Shown one piece after another: positions 44,014 through 52,075 of a stretch of 64,000 nt of DNA. A program made the translations under genes and the position numbers. Location: NCBI GenBank assembly GCA_050250955.1, contig JBFWNR010000004.1, positions 124,001-188,000 on the forward strand, given 5' to 3'. The number at the start of each line of letters is the position of its first letter. Position 1 is the first letter of the stretch. The notes below the pieces were generated by a model that did no database searches, had not been told where the DNA came from, and saw only the letters and a program-made list of their open reading frames with translations. Source of the stretch: CAWAYR01 sp050250955. GTDB taxonomy: Bacteria; Acidobacteriota; Vicinamibacteria; Vicinamibacterales; UBA2999.

Positions 44014-44397
44014 GTGCCTGAGATCACCGACCACGCGATTCTCGCGGCGCTGGGGCGCCAGATGAACGCCGCCGTCGCGCGTCAGACCGTGGCGGCCAGC
44101 AACCTCGCCAACCTCGACACCCCGGGCTATCGCACCCGCGAGGTGTCCTTCGACGACGCGCTGAACTCGGAACTCGGCGGCCTGCGGCGGACCAGCGCCC
44201 GGCACCTGCCGGCTCCCGACGCCGGGGTGGCGGTCGACGAGTCCGCGGGCCTGGCGTCGCGCCGCGACGGCAACAACGTCCAGCTCGATCGCGAGCTGCT
44301 GGCGATGACCCGCGCCGCCGGCGACTTCAGCAAGGCGCAGACGGCGCTGGCCGCCAAGTTCCGGCTGGTCCGCTACGCCATCAACGAAGGCCGGTAG
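44014..44397 (+). CDS. flgB: Flagellar basal-body rod protein FlgB
   Basis: 127 aa from GTG 44014. An ATG at 43978 is in frame but adds residues not usual for FlgB and overlaps the candidate promoter. The N-terminal helix ITDHAILAALGRQMNAAVARQ leads into TVAASNLANLDTPGYRTREVSFDDAL, the ANNxANxxTPGYxxxxxxF rod motif. The C-terminal half contains DGNNVQLDRELLAMTRAAGDFSKAQTALAAKFRLVRYAINEGR, the standard end of FlgB. It forms the proximal rod, secreted by the flagellar type III apparatus encoded downstream. First gene of the cluster, 10 nt before flgC. Confidence 0.93.
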   Translation: MPEITDHAILAALGRQMNAAVARQTVAASNLANLDTPGYRTREVSFDDALNSELGGLRRTSARHLPAPDAGVAVDESAGLASRRDGNNVQLDRELLAMTRAAGDFSKAQTALAAKFRLVRYAINEGR

Positions 44398-44407
44398 GAG
44401 GGATTAG

Positions 44408-44836
44408 ATGTCAGGACTCTCCGCCGCGATCGCCGCCAGCGCCAGCGCCCTCGACGCGCAGCGCGCCCGCATCGAGGTCGCCGTCTCGAACATCGCCAAC
44501 GCCGAGTCGACGCGCGGCGCCGACGGCCAGCCGTACCGCCGTCGCGACGTGGTGCTCAGCGCCACGCCGGTCGATCCGTTCGCCACCGCGCTGGGCGACG
44601 CCGACGCAATCGGCGTGCAGGTCAGCGACGTGGTCGAGGACCAGGCCGCGCCGCGGCGGCGCTACGAGCCGTCGCACCCCGATGCCGACGCCCAGGGCTT
44701 CGTCGCCACCCCGAACGTCGACGTGCCGGAGGAGATGGTCGACATGCTCGGCGCCGCCCGCGCCTACCAGGCCAACCTCACCGCCATCAACCTGATTCGC
44801 GACACCATCCAGCGGGCGCTGGAACTCGGACGGTAG
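44408..44836 (+). CDS. flgC: Flagellar basal-body rod protein FlgC
   Basis: 142 aa. The N-terminal rod segment MSGLSAAIAASASALDAQRARIEVAVSNIANAESTRGADGQPYRRRDVVL contains the NIANAxST and PYRRR motifs specific to FlgC. The C-terminal segment GFVATPNVDVPEEMVDMLGAARAYQANLTAINLIRDTIQRALELG is also family-typical. A Shine-Dalgarno GGAGGG precedes the ATG. It is a proximal-rod component placed between flgB and fliE, the common bacterial order. Confidence 0.95.
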   Translation: MSGLSAAIAASASALDAQRARIEVAVSNIANAESTRGADGQPYRRRDVVLSATPVDPFATALGDADAIGVQVSDVVEDQAAPRRRYEPSHPDADAQGFVATPNVDVPEEMVDMLGAARAYQANLTAINLIRDTIQRALELGR

Positions 44837-44842
44837 GTCACC

Positions 44843-45154
44843 ATGGCCCTCACCACCGCGATCGCCGCCGCCGCCACCTCCGCCGTCACGCCGGCGACGC
44901 CCGGCACCGCCGGCACCGGCGACAGCGCCGCTGCCGGCGGCGGCTTCGCCACCTCGCTCGACGCGCTGCTGTCGTCGGTCGAGGCGTCGGCCGGCGACGC
45001 CAATGCCGCCGTCGCCGACATGGTCGCCGGCTCCGGCGACGTGCACACCGCCATGCTGGCGCTGCATCGCGCCGAAGTGGCGATGCAGCTCACCGTCCAG
45101 GTCCGCAACAAGCTCGTGCAGGCGTACCAGGACCTGATGCGCATGCCCATCTGA
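44843..45154 (+). CDS. fliE: Flagellar hook-basal body complex protein FliE
   Basis: 103 aa. The N-terminal half is alanine/threonine-rich and variable, as usual in FliE. The conserved C-terminal part reads SGDVHTAMLALHRAEVAMQLTVQVRNKLVQAYQDLMRMPI, with the VRNKLVxAYQDxMRMxI ending that defines the family. FliE links the MS ring (FliF) to the rod. It starts 6 nt after flgC and is followed by fliF after 13 nt. Confidence 0.95.
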   Translation: MALTTAIAAAATSAVTPATPGTAGTGDSAAAGGGFATSLDALLSSVEASAGDANAAVADMVAGSGDVHTAMLALHRAEVAMQLTVQVRNKLVQAYQDLMRMPI

Positions 45155-45167
45155 TCGCGGCTGATTC

Positions 45168-46835
45168 GTGAACCCCGAGTCCCTCGTCGCCCACGTCTCC
45201 CGGCTCTGGACCTCGCTGTCCGGGCGCCAGATCGCGTCGCTCGCCGCGGCCTTCGTCGCCGTCGTCGGCGTCGTGGCTGGCTCTGCCTACTGGGTCGGGG
45301 CGCCGTCCTACACGGTGCTCTACACCGATCTGGATCCCGAGTCGGCGGCGGCGGTGGTCGCCCGCCTCAAGGCCGCCGACACCCCGTACCGGCTGGAGCA
45401 GGGCGGCCAGACGGTGCTCGTGCCCGACACCCGGCTCGACGAGCTGCGTCTCGACCTGGCGTCGCAGGGGCTGCCGGCCGCCGGCCGCATCGGCTTCGAG
45501 ATCTTCGACCGCACCTCCTTCGGCACCACCGAGTTCCTCGAGCACGTCAACTACCGGCGCGGCCTCGAAGGCGAGCTGGCGCGCACCATTTCCACGATCG
45601 CCGAGGTGCAGAACGCGCGCGTGCACATCGCCCTGGCCAAGGACTCGCTCTTTGCCGGCAGCGCCGAGCAGGCCAAGGCCTCGGTGGTGCTGCGGCTGCG
45701 CAACCAGCGACCGCTGGCGCCGGCGACCGTCGCCGGGATCGCCGGCCTGGTCGCGGCCAGCGTCGAGTCGCTGCGGCCCGAATCGGTGGTGATCGTCGAC
45801 ACCTTCGGGCGGCCGCTGTCACGCACCGAGGAGGCCGCCGACGCCACCACCGGGACCGGCGCGATCGAGCGCCAGCAGCGGATCGAGCGCGAGCTGGCCA
45901 CCAAGGTCGTGGCGATGCTCGAGCCGGTACTGGGCGTCGGGCACGTCCGCGTCAACGTCTCGGCGCCGCTCACGTTCGCCTCCGAGGAACAGACCGAGGA
46001 GCGCTGGGATCCCGAGACGGTGCTGCGCAGCCGCCAGACGTCCAGCGACACCACCATCGCGGCCTCGGGCCGGCCCGGCGGCCTTGCCGGCGGCGTCGCC
46101 GGGGCGCGCGCCAATGCGCCGCCCGAGGCCAGCACCGCCACGCCGGCGGCGGCCGTGGCCCCGACGCCGGCGCAGTCGGGTCGCACGACCGAGACGGTCA
46201 ACTACGAAGTGAGCCGGACCACGACGCACACGACCTCGCCCGGCGGACGCATCGCCCGGCTGTCGGTCGCCGTGCTGGTCGACAACGTGCGGGCGGCCGG
46301 CGAGAACGGCGGCGCGCCCACCAGCACGCCCCGCGACCCGGCCGAGATGGAGCGCATCCAGCGGCTGGTCGCCGCCGCCGTCGGCCTCGATCAGACTCGC
46401 GGCGATCAGCTCACCGTCGAGAACATCGCGTTCGACGACGTGCCGGGGCCGAGCGAACCGGACGTGCCGGCGCCGTGGTGGCGTCAGGTCTCGCCGACCG
46501 TCGTGTCGGTGCTCGGTATGTCGATCGGCGAGGTGCTGCGCTGGGTGATGGTGTTCGTGCTGGCGCTGGTCGCCCTGCTGGCCATCCTGCGGCCGATGGT
46601 CCGCGCCGCGATGACCCCCGGGCTGGTGGCGACGGCGCCCGCCGGCCTGCCCGCCGCCCGCACCGTCGCCGAACTCGAAAGCGAGATGCAGGCCCGCGTC
46701 GAGGCCGAGGCGCCGGTGCGGCGCGATCCCGGACGGCTGCCGGCGCTGACCAAGCGGCTGGCGCAGCAGGCCGAGCAGAAGCCGGAGCACGTCGCCCAGC
46801 TGGTGCGCGCCTGGATCGCCCAGGAGGACAAGTAA
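45168..46835 (+). CDS. fliF: Flagellar MS-ring protein FliF
   Basis: 555 aa from GTG 45168. Membrane helix 1 (IASLAAAFVAVVGVVAGSAYWV) is followed by the YscJ/FliF ring-building motifs (YTVLYTDLDPESAAAVVARLKAADTPYRLEQGGQTVLVP, RIGFEIFDRTSFGTTEFLEHVNYRRGLEGELARTI, VQNARVHIALAKDSLF). A long periplasmic part with an Ala/Pro/Thr linker leads to helix 2 (VLRWVMVFVLALVALLAILRPM). The cytoplasmic tail that binds FliG follows (about 50 residues: AQLVRAWIAQEDK at the end). It forms the ring in the inner membrane that houses the export gate. Confidence 0.95.
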   Translation: MNPESLVAHVSRLWTSLSGRQIASLAAAFVAVVGVVAGSAYWVGAPSYTVLYTDLDPESAAAVVARLKAADTPYRLEQGGQTVLVPDTRLDELRLDLASQGLPAAGRIGFEIFDRTSFGTTEFLEHVNYRRGLEGELARTISTIAEVQNARVHIALAKDSLFAGSAEQAKASVVLRLRNQRPLAPATVAGIAGLVAASVESLRPESVVIVDTFGRPLSRTEEAADATTGTGAIERQQRIERELATKVVAMLEPVLGVGHVRVNVSAPLTFASEEQTEERWDPETVLRSRQTSSDTTIAASGRPGGLAGGVAGARANAPPEASTATPAAAVAPTPAQSGRTTETVNYEVSRTTTHTTSPGGRIARLSVAVLVDNVRAAGENGGAPTSTPRDPAEMERIQRLVAAAVGLDQTRGDQLTVENIAFDDVPGPSEPDVPAPWWRQVSPTVVSVLGMSIGEVLRWVMVFVLALVALLAILRPMVRAAMTPGLVATAPAGLPAARTVAELESEMQARVEAEAPVRRDPGRLPALTKRLAQQAEQKPEHVAQLVRAWIAQEDK

Positions 46836-46838
46836 GCC

Positions 46839-47858
46839 GTGACCGCGCCGCCCCCCGCCGACCCGATGTCGGGCGCCCGCAAGGCCGCCATCCTGATGAT
46901 GGCGCTCGGCGAGGAGCGCTCGGCCGAGGTCTTCAAGCACCTCCAGGAGCACGAGATCGAAGCCCTCGCCCGCGAGGTGGCCGCGATCAACACGGTGTCG
47001 ACCGAAGTCGGCGTCGACGTGCTCGACGAGTTCAGTCAGCTGACCACGGCTGCCGATCACATCGCCAACGGCGGCGTCGACCACGCCCGCCGGCTGCTGG
47101 TGAAGTCGCTGGGCCCCGATTCGGCCCGCCGCATCCTCGACCGCGTCACCGCCTCGTCGACGGCGACGGCCGGCTTCGCCTCGCTCGAGAAGGCCAACCC
47201 GCAGCAGCTCTCCAAGTTCATCCTCGGCGAGCACCCGCAGACCATCGCCGTGATCCTCGCCCACCTCAACGCCGCCAGCGCCGCCCAGCTGGTCACCCTG
47301 CTGCCCGACGACCTGCGCGCCGACGTGCTGATGCGGATGGCCAGCATCGACGAGATCCTGCCCGAGGTCATCGCCCGCATCTCGAGCGTGATCGATCAGC
47401 GGCTCAAGCAGCTCGGCGGCGCCTCGCGCGAGCAGCACGGCGGCGTCAAGGCGGTGGCCGAGCTGTTCAACCGCATGGAGCGCGGCCTCAGCCAGCGGGC
47501 CCTCGAAACCGTCGAGGAGCGCTCGCAGGACCTGGCGGTGCAGATTCGCAACCTGATGTTCGTGTTCGACGATCTGGCCAGCGTCGAGGACACCGGCATC
47601 CGCGAACTGGTCAACCGGGCCGACAAGAAGTCGCTGACCATCGCCCTGAAGGGCGCCAGCGAGGCCATCCGCGAGCGGTTCTTCTCGAACATGTCCAAGC
47701 GCGCCGGTGAGCTGCTCAAGGAGGAGATGGACCTCATGGGCGCGGTGCGGCTGCGCGAAGTGGAGAAGGCCCAGCAGGAGATCGTCGCCATCGCCCGCAA
47801 GCTGGAGGACGAGGGCGTGATCACGACCGGCAACGCCGGTGAGCCGTATGTCGTCTAG
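46839..47858 (+). CDS. fliG: Flagellar motor switch protein FliG
   Basis: 339 aa from GTG 46839, 3 nt after fliF. The N-terminal domain GARKAAILMMALGEERSAEVFKHLQEHEIEALAREVA binds FliF. The middle domain has QQLSKFILGEHPQTIAVILAHLNAASAAQLVTLLPDDLRADVLMRMA with the EHPQTIA motif. The C-terminal torque domain has the charged residues in DLASVEDTGIRELVNRADKKSLTIALKGASEAIRERFFSNMSKRAGELLKEEM. It is the rotor protein contacting the stator. The stop lies inside the start of fliH (11-nt overlap). Confidence 0.96.
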   Translation: MTAPPPADPMSGARKAAILMMALGEERSAEVFKHLQEHEIEALAREVAAINTVSTEVGVDVLDEFSQLTTAADHIANGGVDHARRLLVKSLGPDSARRILDRVTASSTATAGFASLEKANPQQLSKFILGEHPQTIAVILAHLNAASAAQLVTLLPDDLRADVLMRMASIDEILPEVIARISSVIDQRLKQLGGASREQHGGVKAVAELFNRMERGLSQRALETVEERSQDLAVQIRNLMFVFDDLASVEDTGIRELVNRADKKSLTIALKGASEAIRERFFSNMSKRAGELLKEEMDLMGAVRLREVEKAQQEIVAIARKLEDEGVITTGNAGEPYVV

Positions 47859-48549
47859 GGCCCGGCGGGTCGATCGTTCGATCCCGGTCGAGCCGTTCGA
47901 CTGGGGCGGAACGGCGCCACGCCGGCCGGCGGCGTCGTGGCCGGCGGCCCAGGCCGTGCCGGCGCCGGCGGCGCCCGAGACCGTGCCGAGCGCCGAGGCG
48001 CTGTCGGCCATCGAACGCGACGCCTTCACCAAGGGCTACGCCCAGGGCGAGCGGGCCGGCAACGAAGCCGCGGTCGCCCGCGCCGACGCGATGCTGCGCC
48101 GGCTGGCGCAGACCATCGAGGAGCTCCAGGGTCTGCGCGCCGAGCTGATGCACCGCACCGAACACCAGCTGGTCGAGCTGGCCCTGGCCATCGCCCGCAA
48201 GGTGATCCACCGCGAGGCCTCGATCGACCCGGATCTGCTGCTGGCCATGGCCCGCGTGGCGCTGGACCGGCTGACCGATGCGACCACCGCCAGCATCCGC
48301 CTGCACCCCGACGATCTCGCCGCCGTCGTCGGTCGCAGCCGGGCAGCGCTCACCGCCGCCGGGCACGCCATCGAGATCGTCGCCGACCCGGCGGTGCGCC
48401 GCGGCGGCTGCGTGGTGCGCAGCGATGTCGGATCGGTCGATGTCGGCGTCGGGGCCCAGCTCGACGAGCTGACCCGGGCCCTGCTCGGCGACGAGACCGC
48501 GGCAGCCGCGGTCGAACCGGTTCTCGACGATGCACCCCGCCGCGCCTGA
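47848..48549 (+). CDS. fliH: Flagellar export ATPase regulator FliH
   Basis: 233 aa from ATG 47848, overlapping fliG by 11 nt. An N-terminal variable stretch with Ala/Pro is followed by the long helix SAIERDAFTKGYAQGERAGNEAAVARADAMLRRLAQTIEELQGLRAEL with GYxxGxxxG spacing typical of FliH/YscL. The C-terminal globular part reads LALAIARKVIHREASIDPDLLLAMARVALDRL and IEIVADPAVRRGGCVVRSDVGSVDVGVGAQLDEL. It dimerises as a stator for FliI ATPase. It overlaps fliI by 20 nt. Confidence 0.92.
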   Translation: MSSRARRVDRSIPVEPFDWGGTAPRRPAASWPAAQAVPAPAAPETVPSAEALSAIERDAFTKGYAQGERAGNEAAVARADAMLRRLAQTIEELQGLRAELMHRTEHQLVELALAIARKVIHREASIDPDLLLAMARVALDRLTDATTASIRLHPDDLAAVVGRSRAALTAAGHAIEIVADPAVRRGGCVVRSDVGSVDVGVGAQLDELTRALLGDETAAAAVEPVLDDAPRRA

Positions 48550-49858
48550 GCCGCGGGTGGCGCTCGCCCCCTACCTGCGCCGGTTGGAGGAGAGCGAGCC
48601 GGCGCCGCCGTTCGGCGCCGTCACCCGCGTCGTCGGCCTGGTGGTCGAATCGGCCGGCCCGCGCGCCCGCGTCGGCGACGTCTGCGAGCTGCGTCGCGGC
48701 GCCGGCGGCCCGTCGCTCCCGGTCGAGGTCGTCGGCTTTCGCGACGGCCGCCTGGTCTCGGTCCCGCTCGGCGATACCGCCGGCATCCGCCCCGGCGACC
48801 GCATCGTCCTCAAGGGCGGCGTGCTGTCGCTGCCGGCCGGCGACGGGCTGCTGGGCCGGGTCATCGACGGGCTCGGCCGCCCGCTCGACGGTCGCGGCCC
48901 GCTGGCGGTGGCCGACCGGGCGCCGCTCAGGCCGGCGGCGATGAACCCGCTCGACCGCGCGCCGATCGTTAGCCCGCTCGGCACCGGGGTCAGGGCGATC
49001 GACGGCCTGCTGACCTGCGGGCGGGGCCAGCGCCTGGGGCTGTTCGGCGGCAGCGGCGTCGGCAAGAGCACGCTGCTCGGCATGATCGCCCGCGGCACCG
49101 CCGCCGACGTGGTCGTGCTCGGCCTGGTCGGCGAACGCGGCCGCGAGGTGCGCAGCTTCCTCGAACACGATCTCGGCCCTGACGGCCTGGCCCGGGCCGT
49201 GGTCGTCGTCTCGACCTCCGACAGCCCGCCGCTGGTGCGCATGCGCGCCGCCTACGGCGCCACGGCGATCGCCGAGTACTTCCGCGACCAGGGCCGTCAC
49301 GTCCTGCTGATGATGGACTCGGTGACCCGCTTCGCGATGGCGCAGCGCGAGGTCGGGCTCGCCGCCGGCGAGCCGCCGACCGCCAAGGGCTATCCGCCGT
49401 CGGTGTTCGCCCTGCTGCCCGGGCTGCTCGAGCGGGCCGGCAACGTCCGTGGCAAGGGCAGCATCACCGCCGTGTACTCGGTGCTGGTCGACGGCGACGA
49501 CGTCAACGAGCCGATCGCCGACGCGGTGCGCGGCATCCTCGACGGCCACATCGTGCTGTCGCGCGACCTGGCCGCCCGCAACCACTATCCAGCCATCGAC
49601 GTGCTGGGCAGCATCAGCCGCACGATGCCCGACGTCACCGACGTCGAGCATCGCCGCCGCGCCGGGCAGGTGCGCGAATGGCTGGCGACGCTGCGCGACA
49701 GCGAGGATCTGGTCAGTGTCGGCGCCTACACCAAGGGGACGACGCCGCGCATCGACGCCGCGCTCGATCGCAAGGACGCCATCGCCCGGTTCCTCTGTCA
49801 GCCCGCCGACACCCGCGTCGAGTTCCCGGACGCGCTGGCGGGCCTGCAGGCGCTGTAA
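48530..49858 (+). CDS. fliI: Flagellum-specific ATPase FliI
   Basis: 442 aa; ATG 48530 lies inside the end of fliH. Beta-barrel N-terminus, then Walker A GLFGGSGVGKSTLLGMIARG near residue 172, VLGLVGERGREVRSFLEHDLG, Walker B LLMMDSVTRFAMAQREVGLAAGEPPTAKGYPPSVFALLPGLLERAG, and the C-terminal DAxLDRKDAIARFLCQP segment. These are the standard motifs of type III secretion ATPases of the F1-beta family. It energises substrate release and unfolding at the export gate together with FliH and FliJ, all encoded adjacently. Confidence 0.96.
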   Translation: MHPAAPEPRVALAPYLRRLEESEPAPPFGAVTRVVGLVVESAGPRARVGDVCELRRGAGGPSLPVEVVGFRDGRLVSVPLGDTAGIRPGDRIVLKGGVLSLPAGDGLLGRVIDGLGRPLDGRGPLAVADRAPLRPAAMNPLDRAPIVSPLGTGVRAIDGLLTCGRGQRLGLFGGSGVGKSTLLGMIARGTAADVVVLGLVGERGREVRSFLEHDLGPDGLARAVVVVSTSDSPPLVRMRAAYGATAIAEYFRDQGRHVLLMMDSVTRFAMAQREVGLAAGEPPTAKGYPPSVFALLPGLLERAGNVRGKGSITAVYSVLVDGDDVNEPIADAVRGILDGHIVLSRDLAARNHYPAIDVLGSISRTMPDVTDVEHRRRAGQVREWLATLRDSEDLVSVGAYTKGTTPRIDAALDRKDAIARFLCQPADTRVEFPDALAGLQAL

Positions 49859-49864
49859 CCGGCG

Positions 49865-50374
49865 ATGCGCCCGTTCCGCTTCCGCCCGGCGGCGCTGCTG
49901 GAGCTGCGGCGGCGCCAGGAAGACGCCGCCCGCGAGGTGCTGACCCGCGCCCAGGACGTGCAGGCACGCGCCGATCAGGCCGTCGTCCGCGCCGGCGAGG
50001 CGGTGCTGGAGGCCGCCCGCGCCCTCGGCCGCGTCCAGCGCGACGGCGCGACCGCCGCCACGCTGGCGTGGCACCGAAGTTGGATCTTCCGCCTCCGACA
50101 CGACGTCGACCAGCGGCGGCTGGCCGCGGCCCGGGCCGCGACCATCGTCGAGGGCGCGTCGGTCGTGGTGCGTGACGCCGTGCAGCGACGCCGGGTGCTC
50201 GAACGCCTGCGCGATCGCGCCTGGCGCCGCCATCGGCTCGAGGCCGATCGCGAACACGCCCGCGAGATGGACAGCGTCGCCACCGCGCGGTACTTCGCGC
50301 AGCGGACCGACGCCGGAGGATGCGACCGTGTCGACGATCTCGAGCGTGACCCCGACCCCGGCCTCGGCCGGTAA
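49865..50374 (+). CDS. fliJ: Flagellar FliJ-family coiled-coil protein
   Basis: 169 aa. Almost entirely helical and charged: RFRPAALLELRRRQEDAAREVLTRAQDVQARADQAVVRAGEAVLEAARALGRV in the first half and RRRVLERLRDRAWRRHRLEADREHAREMDSVATARYF in the second, an antiparallel coiled coil like the gamma-subunit-like FliJ. The REMDSVATARY ending is common to FliJ proteins. Sequence conservation in this family is low, so the call rests on structure and position right after fliI. The 3' end overlaps flgD by 47 nt. Confidence 0.85.
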   Translation: MRPFRFRPAALLELRRRQEDAAREVLTRAQDVQARADQAVVRAGEAVLEAARALGRVQRDGATAATLAWHRSWIFRLRHDVDQRRLAAARAATIVEGASVVVRDAVQRRRVLERLRDRAWRRHRLEADREHAREMDSVATARYFAQRTDAGGCDRVDDLERDPDPGLGR

Positions 50375-50606
50375 CGCGGTGAACCCGGCCAGCCAGGACG
50401 AAGGGCTGGGCCGCAACGCGTTCCTCAACCTGCTGGTGACCCAGCTCCAGCACCAGGACCCGACCCAGCCGCAGGCCGACGGCGAGTTCCTCGCCCAGCT
50501 GGCCACCTTCAGCCAGCTCGAACAGCTGCAGCGCATGAATCAGACGCTGGAGCTGCTGGTGACGCTGGTCGCCACCGAGCCGACGACCGCGGCGGGCGAC
50601 AGCTAG
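50328..50606 (+). CDS. flgD: Minimal flagellar hook-capping protein FlgD
   Basis: 92 aa from GTG 50328, fixed by GGAGGA 7 nt upstream and inside the end of fliJ. The conserved N-terminal signature is complete: GLGRNAFLNLLVTQLQHQDPTQPQADGEFLAQLATFSQLEQLQRMNQTLELL. The protein then ends, so the C-terminal Tudor/FnIII cap domains of the ~220-residue E. coli protein are missing. Short FlgD proteins occur in some other phyla. FlgD directs FlgE polymerisation at the hook tip; flgE starts a new transcription unit 212 nt downstream. Confidence 0.9.
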   Translation: MSTISSVTPTPASAGNAVNPASQDEGLGRNAFLNLLVTQLQHQDPTQPQADGEFLAQLATFSQLEQLQRMNQTLELLVTLVATEPTTAAGDS

Positions 50607-50615
50607 CGACCGGGC

Positions 50616-50638
50616 GCCGGACGCGGCGGGCGTCCGGC
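50616..50638 (+). terminator. Hairpin after flgD
   Basis: GCCGGACGC (50616-50624) and GCGTCCGGC (50630-50638) form a perfect 9-bp GC-rich stem with a 5-nt loop, 10 nt after the flgD stop. No T-tract follows. It likely ends or attenuates the flgB-flgD transcript. Confidence 0.5.
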
Positions 50639-50700
50639 CCGCCGACACGCGCCGTCGTCCGGCCGACCGCGCCGCGCCGGCAGGGGCGCGGACATCGGCG

Positions 50701-50727
50701 TAATCGGCGCGATCCGCGGCCACTTGA
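50701..50727 (-). promoter_or_regulatory. Sigma-28-type promoter upstream of flgE, pointing away from it
   Basis: On the minus strand TCAAGTGG (50727-50720), 11 nt, GCCGATTA (50708-50701). Predicted start near 50694; a leftward transcript would meet the hairpin at 50638-50616 after about 60 nt and otherwise run antisense to flgD. Confidence 0.5.
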
Positions 50728-50765
50728 ACCGACGGCTGCGCTGGCACTTCGTTTGAACCGTCGGC
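50724..50765 (+). promoter_or_regulatory. flgE promoter region: sigma-54-like element flanked by a 13-bp direct repeat
   Basis: TGGCAC (50742-50747), 5 nt, TTGAA (50753-50757) fits sigma-54 apart from A in place of the -12 C. TTGAACCGACGGC (50724-50736) and TTGAACCGTCGGC (50753-50765) are direct repeats with one mismatch, 29 nt apart, the second overlapping the -12 box. The start would be near 50768, 50 nt before the flgE ATG. Confidence 0.45.
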
Positions 50766-50817
50766 GGCGGAGTCGCCGGCACGACCGTCGTCATCTCCGC
50801 TCACGGAAGGACACAGC

Positions 50818-52065
50818 ATGGGTTTCTCGGCAAGCCTCTCGGGCCTCTTCGCCAACCAGCAGAAGCTGAACGTCATCGGCAACAACCTGGCGAACATCAA
50901 CACCATCGCGTTCAAGGCCAGCTCGGTCTCGTTCATGGACCTGGTCAGCCAGAACGCCGCCGGCGCCAGCTCCAACCCGATGCAGATCGGCCTCGGCGTG
51001 ACCACCGGCGCCATCACGCCCAACTTCAACCAGGGCGGCGTGGAGAGCACCGGCGTCTCGACCCACGTGGCCATCCAGGGACGGGGGTTCTTCGTCGTCG
51101 GCAACGGCATCAACGACCGCTCGTTCACCCGCGCCGGCGACTTCTCGTTCGACGACGACGGCCGGCTGGTGACCAGCGACGGGCTGCCGGTGCAGGGCTA
51201 CACCGCCATCGATCCGCTGACCGGCAACATCATCACGACCGGTGAGCCCGGCGACATCGTCGTGTCGCCCGGGATCCTGCGCGCGCCCGGCCCGACGACG
51301 CTGTTCGGCACGGTGACCAACCTCAACGCCTCGGCCGCCGTCGGCGACACCTTCACCGCGTCGGTGCAGATCTACGACGCCCTCGGCGCCGTGCACGTCG
51401 CCACCATCACCTACACCAACACCGGCCCGGGCGCGTGGGGCTACGACATCAGCGTGCCCGGCGCCGAAGTGACCGGCGGCACCCCCGGCACGCCGTTCTC
51501 GATCGCCACCGGCGCCATCACCTTCGACGCCAACGGCAACCTCACCGGCCCGGCCGCCGACGTGGTCGTCACCAGCCCGGCGTGGGCCAACGGCGCCGCC
51601 GCGACCAACTTCACCTGGGATCTCTACGACGCCAACGGCGTCGCCGCGCTCACCGGCTACGCCGGCACCTCGGCCACCTCGTCGATCTCGCAGAACGGCT
51701 ACGCCGCCGGCTCGATCAATCCGATCAGCATCGATCCGGACGGCAACCTGATCGCCACCATCGGCGCCGGCCGCACCGTGATCATCGCCACCCTGGCGAT
51801 GGCCAGCTTCAACAACCCGCAGGGGCTCTACAAGCTCGGCTCGAACCGCTTCGGCGAGACCGAGGCGTCGGGCATCCCCAACATCGGTACCGCCAACACC
51901 GGCGGCCGCGGCACGGTCTTCGGGGCGGCCCTGGAGCAGTCGAACGTCGACATCGCCCAGGAGTTCACCCAGATGATCCTCGCGCAGCGCGGCTACCAGG
52001 CCAACTCGCGCAGCATCACCGTCGCCGACGAACTGCTCGTCGAGACGCTGAACCTCAAGCGCTAG
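50818..52065 (+). CDS. flgE: Flagellar hook protein FlgE
   Basis: 415 aa, ATG 50818 preceded by GGAAGGA. N-terminal MGFSASLSGLFANQQKLNVIGNNLANINTIAFKASSVSF matches the rod/hook family; VESTGVSTHVAIQGRGFFVVGNG and SFTRAGDFSFDDDGRLVTSDGLPVQGY follow. The middle FlgE domain is rich in Thr/Gly. The C-terminus is VFGAALEQSNVDIAQEFTQMILAQRGYQANSRSITVADELLVETLNLKR, the D0 helix. Length agrees with E. coli FlgE (402). It builds the hook. It is separated from flgD by a hairpin and has its own promoter-like region, so it begins a second transcription unit. Confidence 0.96.
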   Translation: MGFSASLSGLFANQQKLNVIGNNLANINTIAFKASSVSFMDLVSQNAAGASSNPMQIGLGVTTGAITPNFNQGGVESTGVSTHVAIQGRGFFVVGNGINDRSFTRAGDFSFDDDGRLVTSDGLPVQGYTAIDPLTGNIITTGEPGDIVVSPGILRAPGPTTLFGTVTNLNASAAVGDTFTASVQIYDALGAVHVATITYTNTGPGAWGYDISVPGAEVTGGTPGTPFSIATGAITFDANGNLTGPAADVVVTSPAWANGAAATNFTWDLYDANGVAALTGYAGTSATSSISQNGYAAGSINPISIDPDGNLIATIGAGRTVIIATLAMASFNNPQGLYKLGSNRFGETEASGIPNIGTANTGGRGTVFGAALEQSNVDIAQEFTQMILAQRGYQANSRSITVADELLVETLNLKR

Positions 52066-52075
52066 GACGGCTGCG

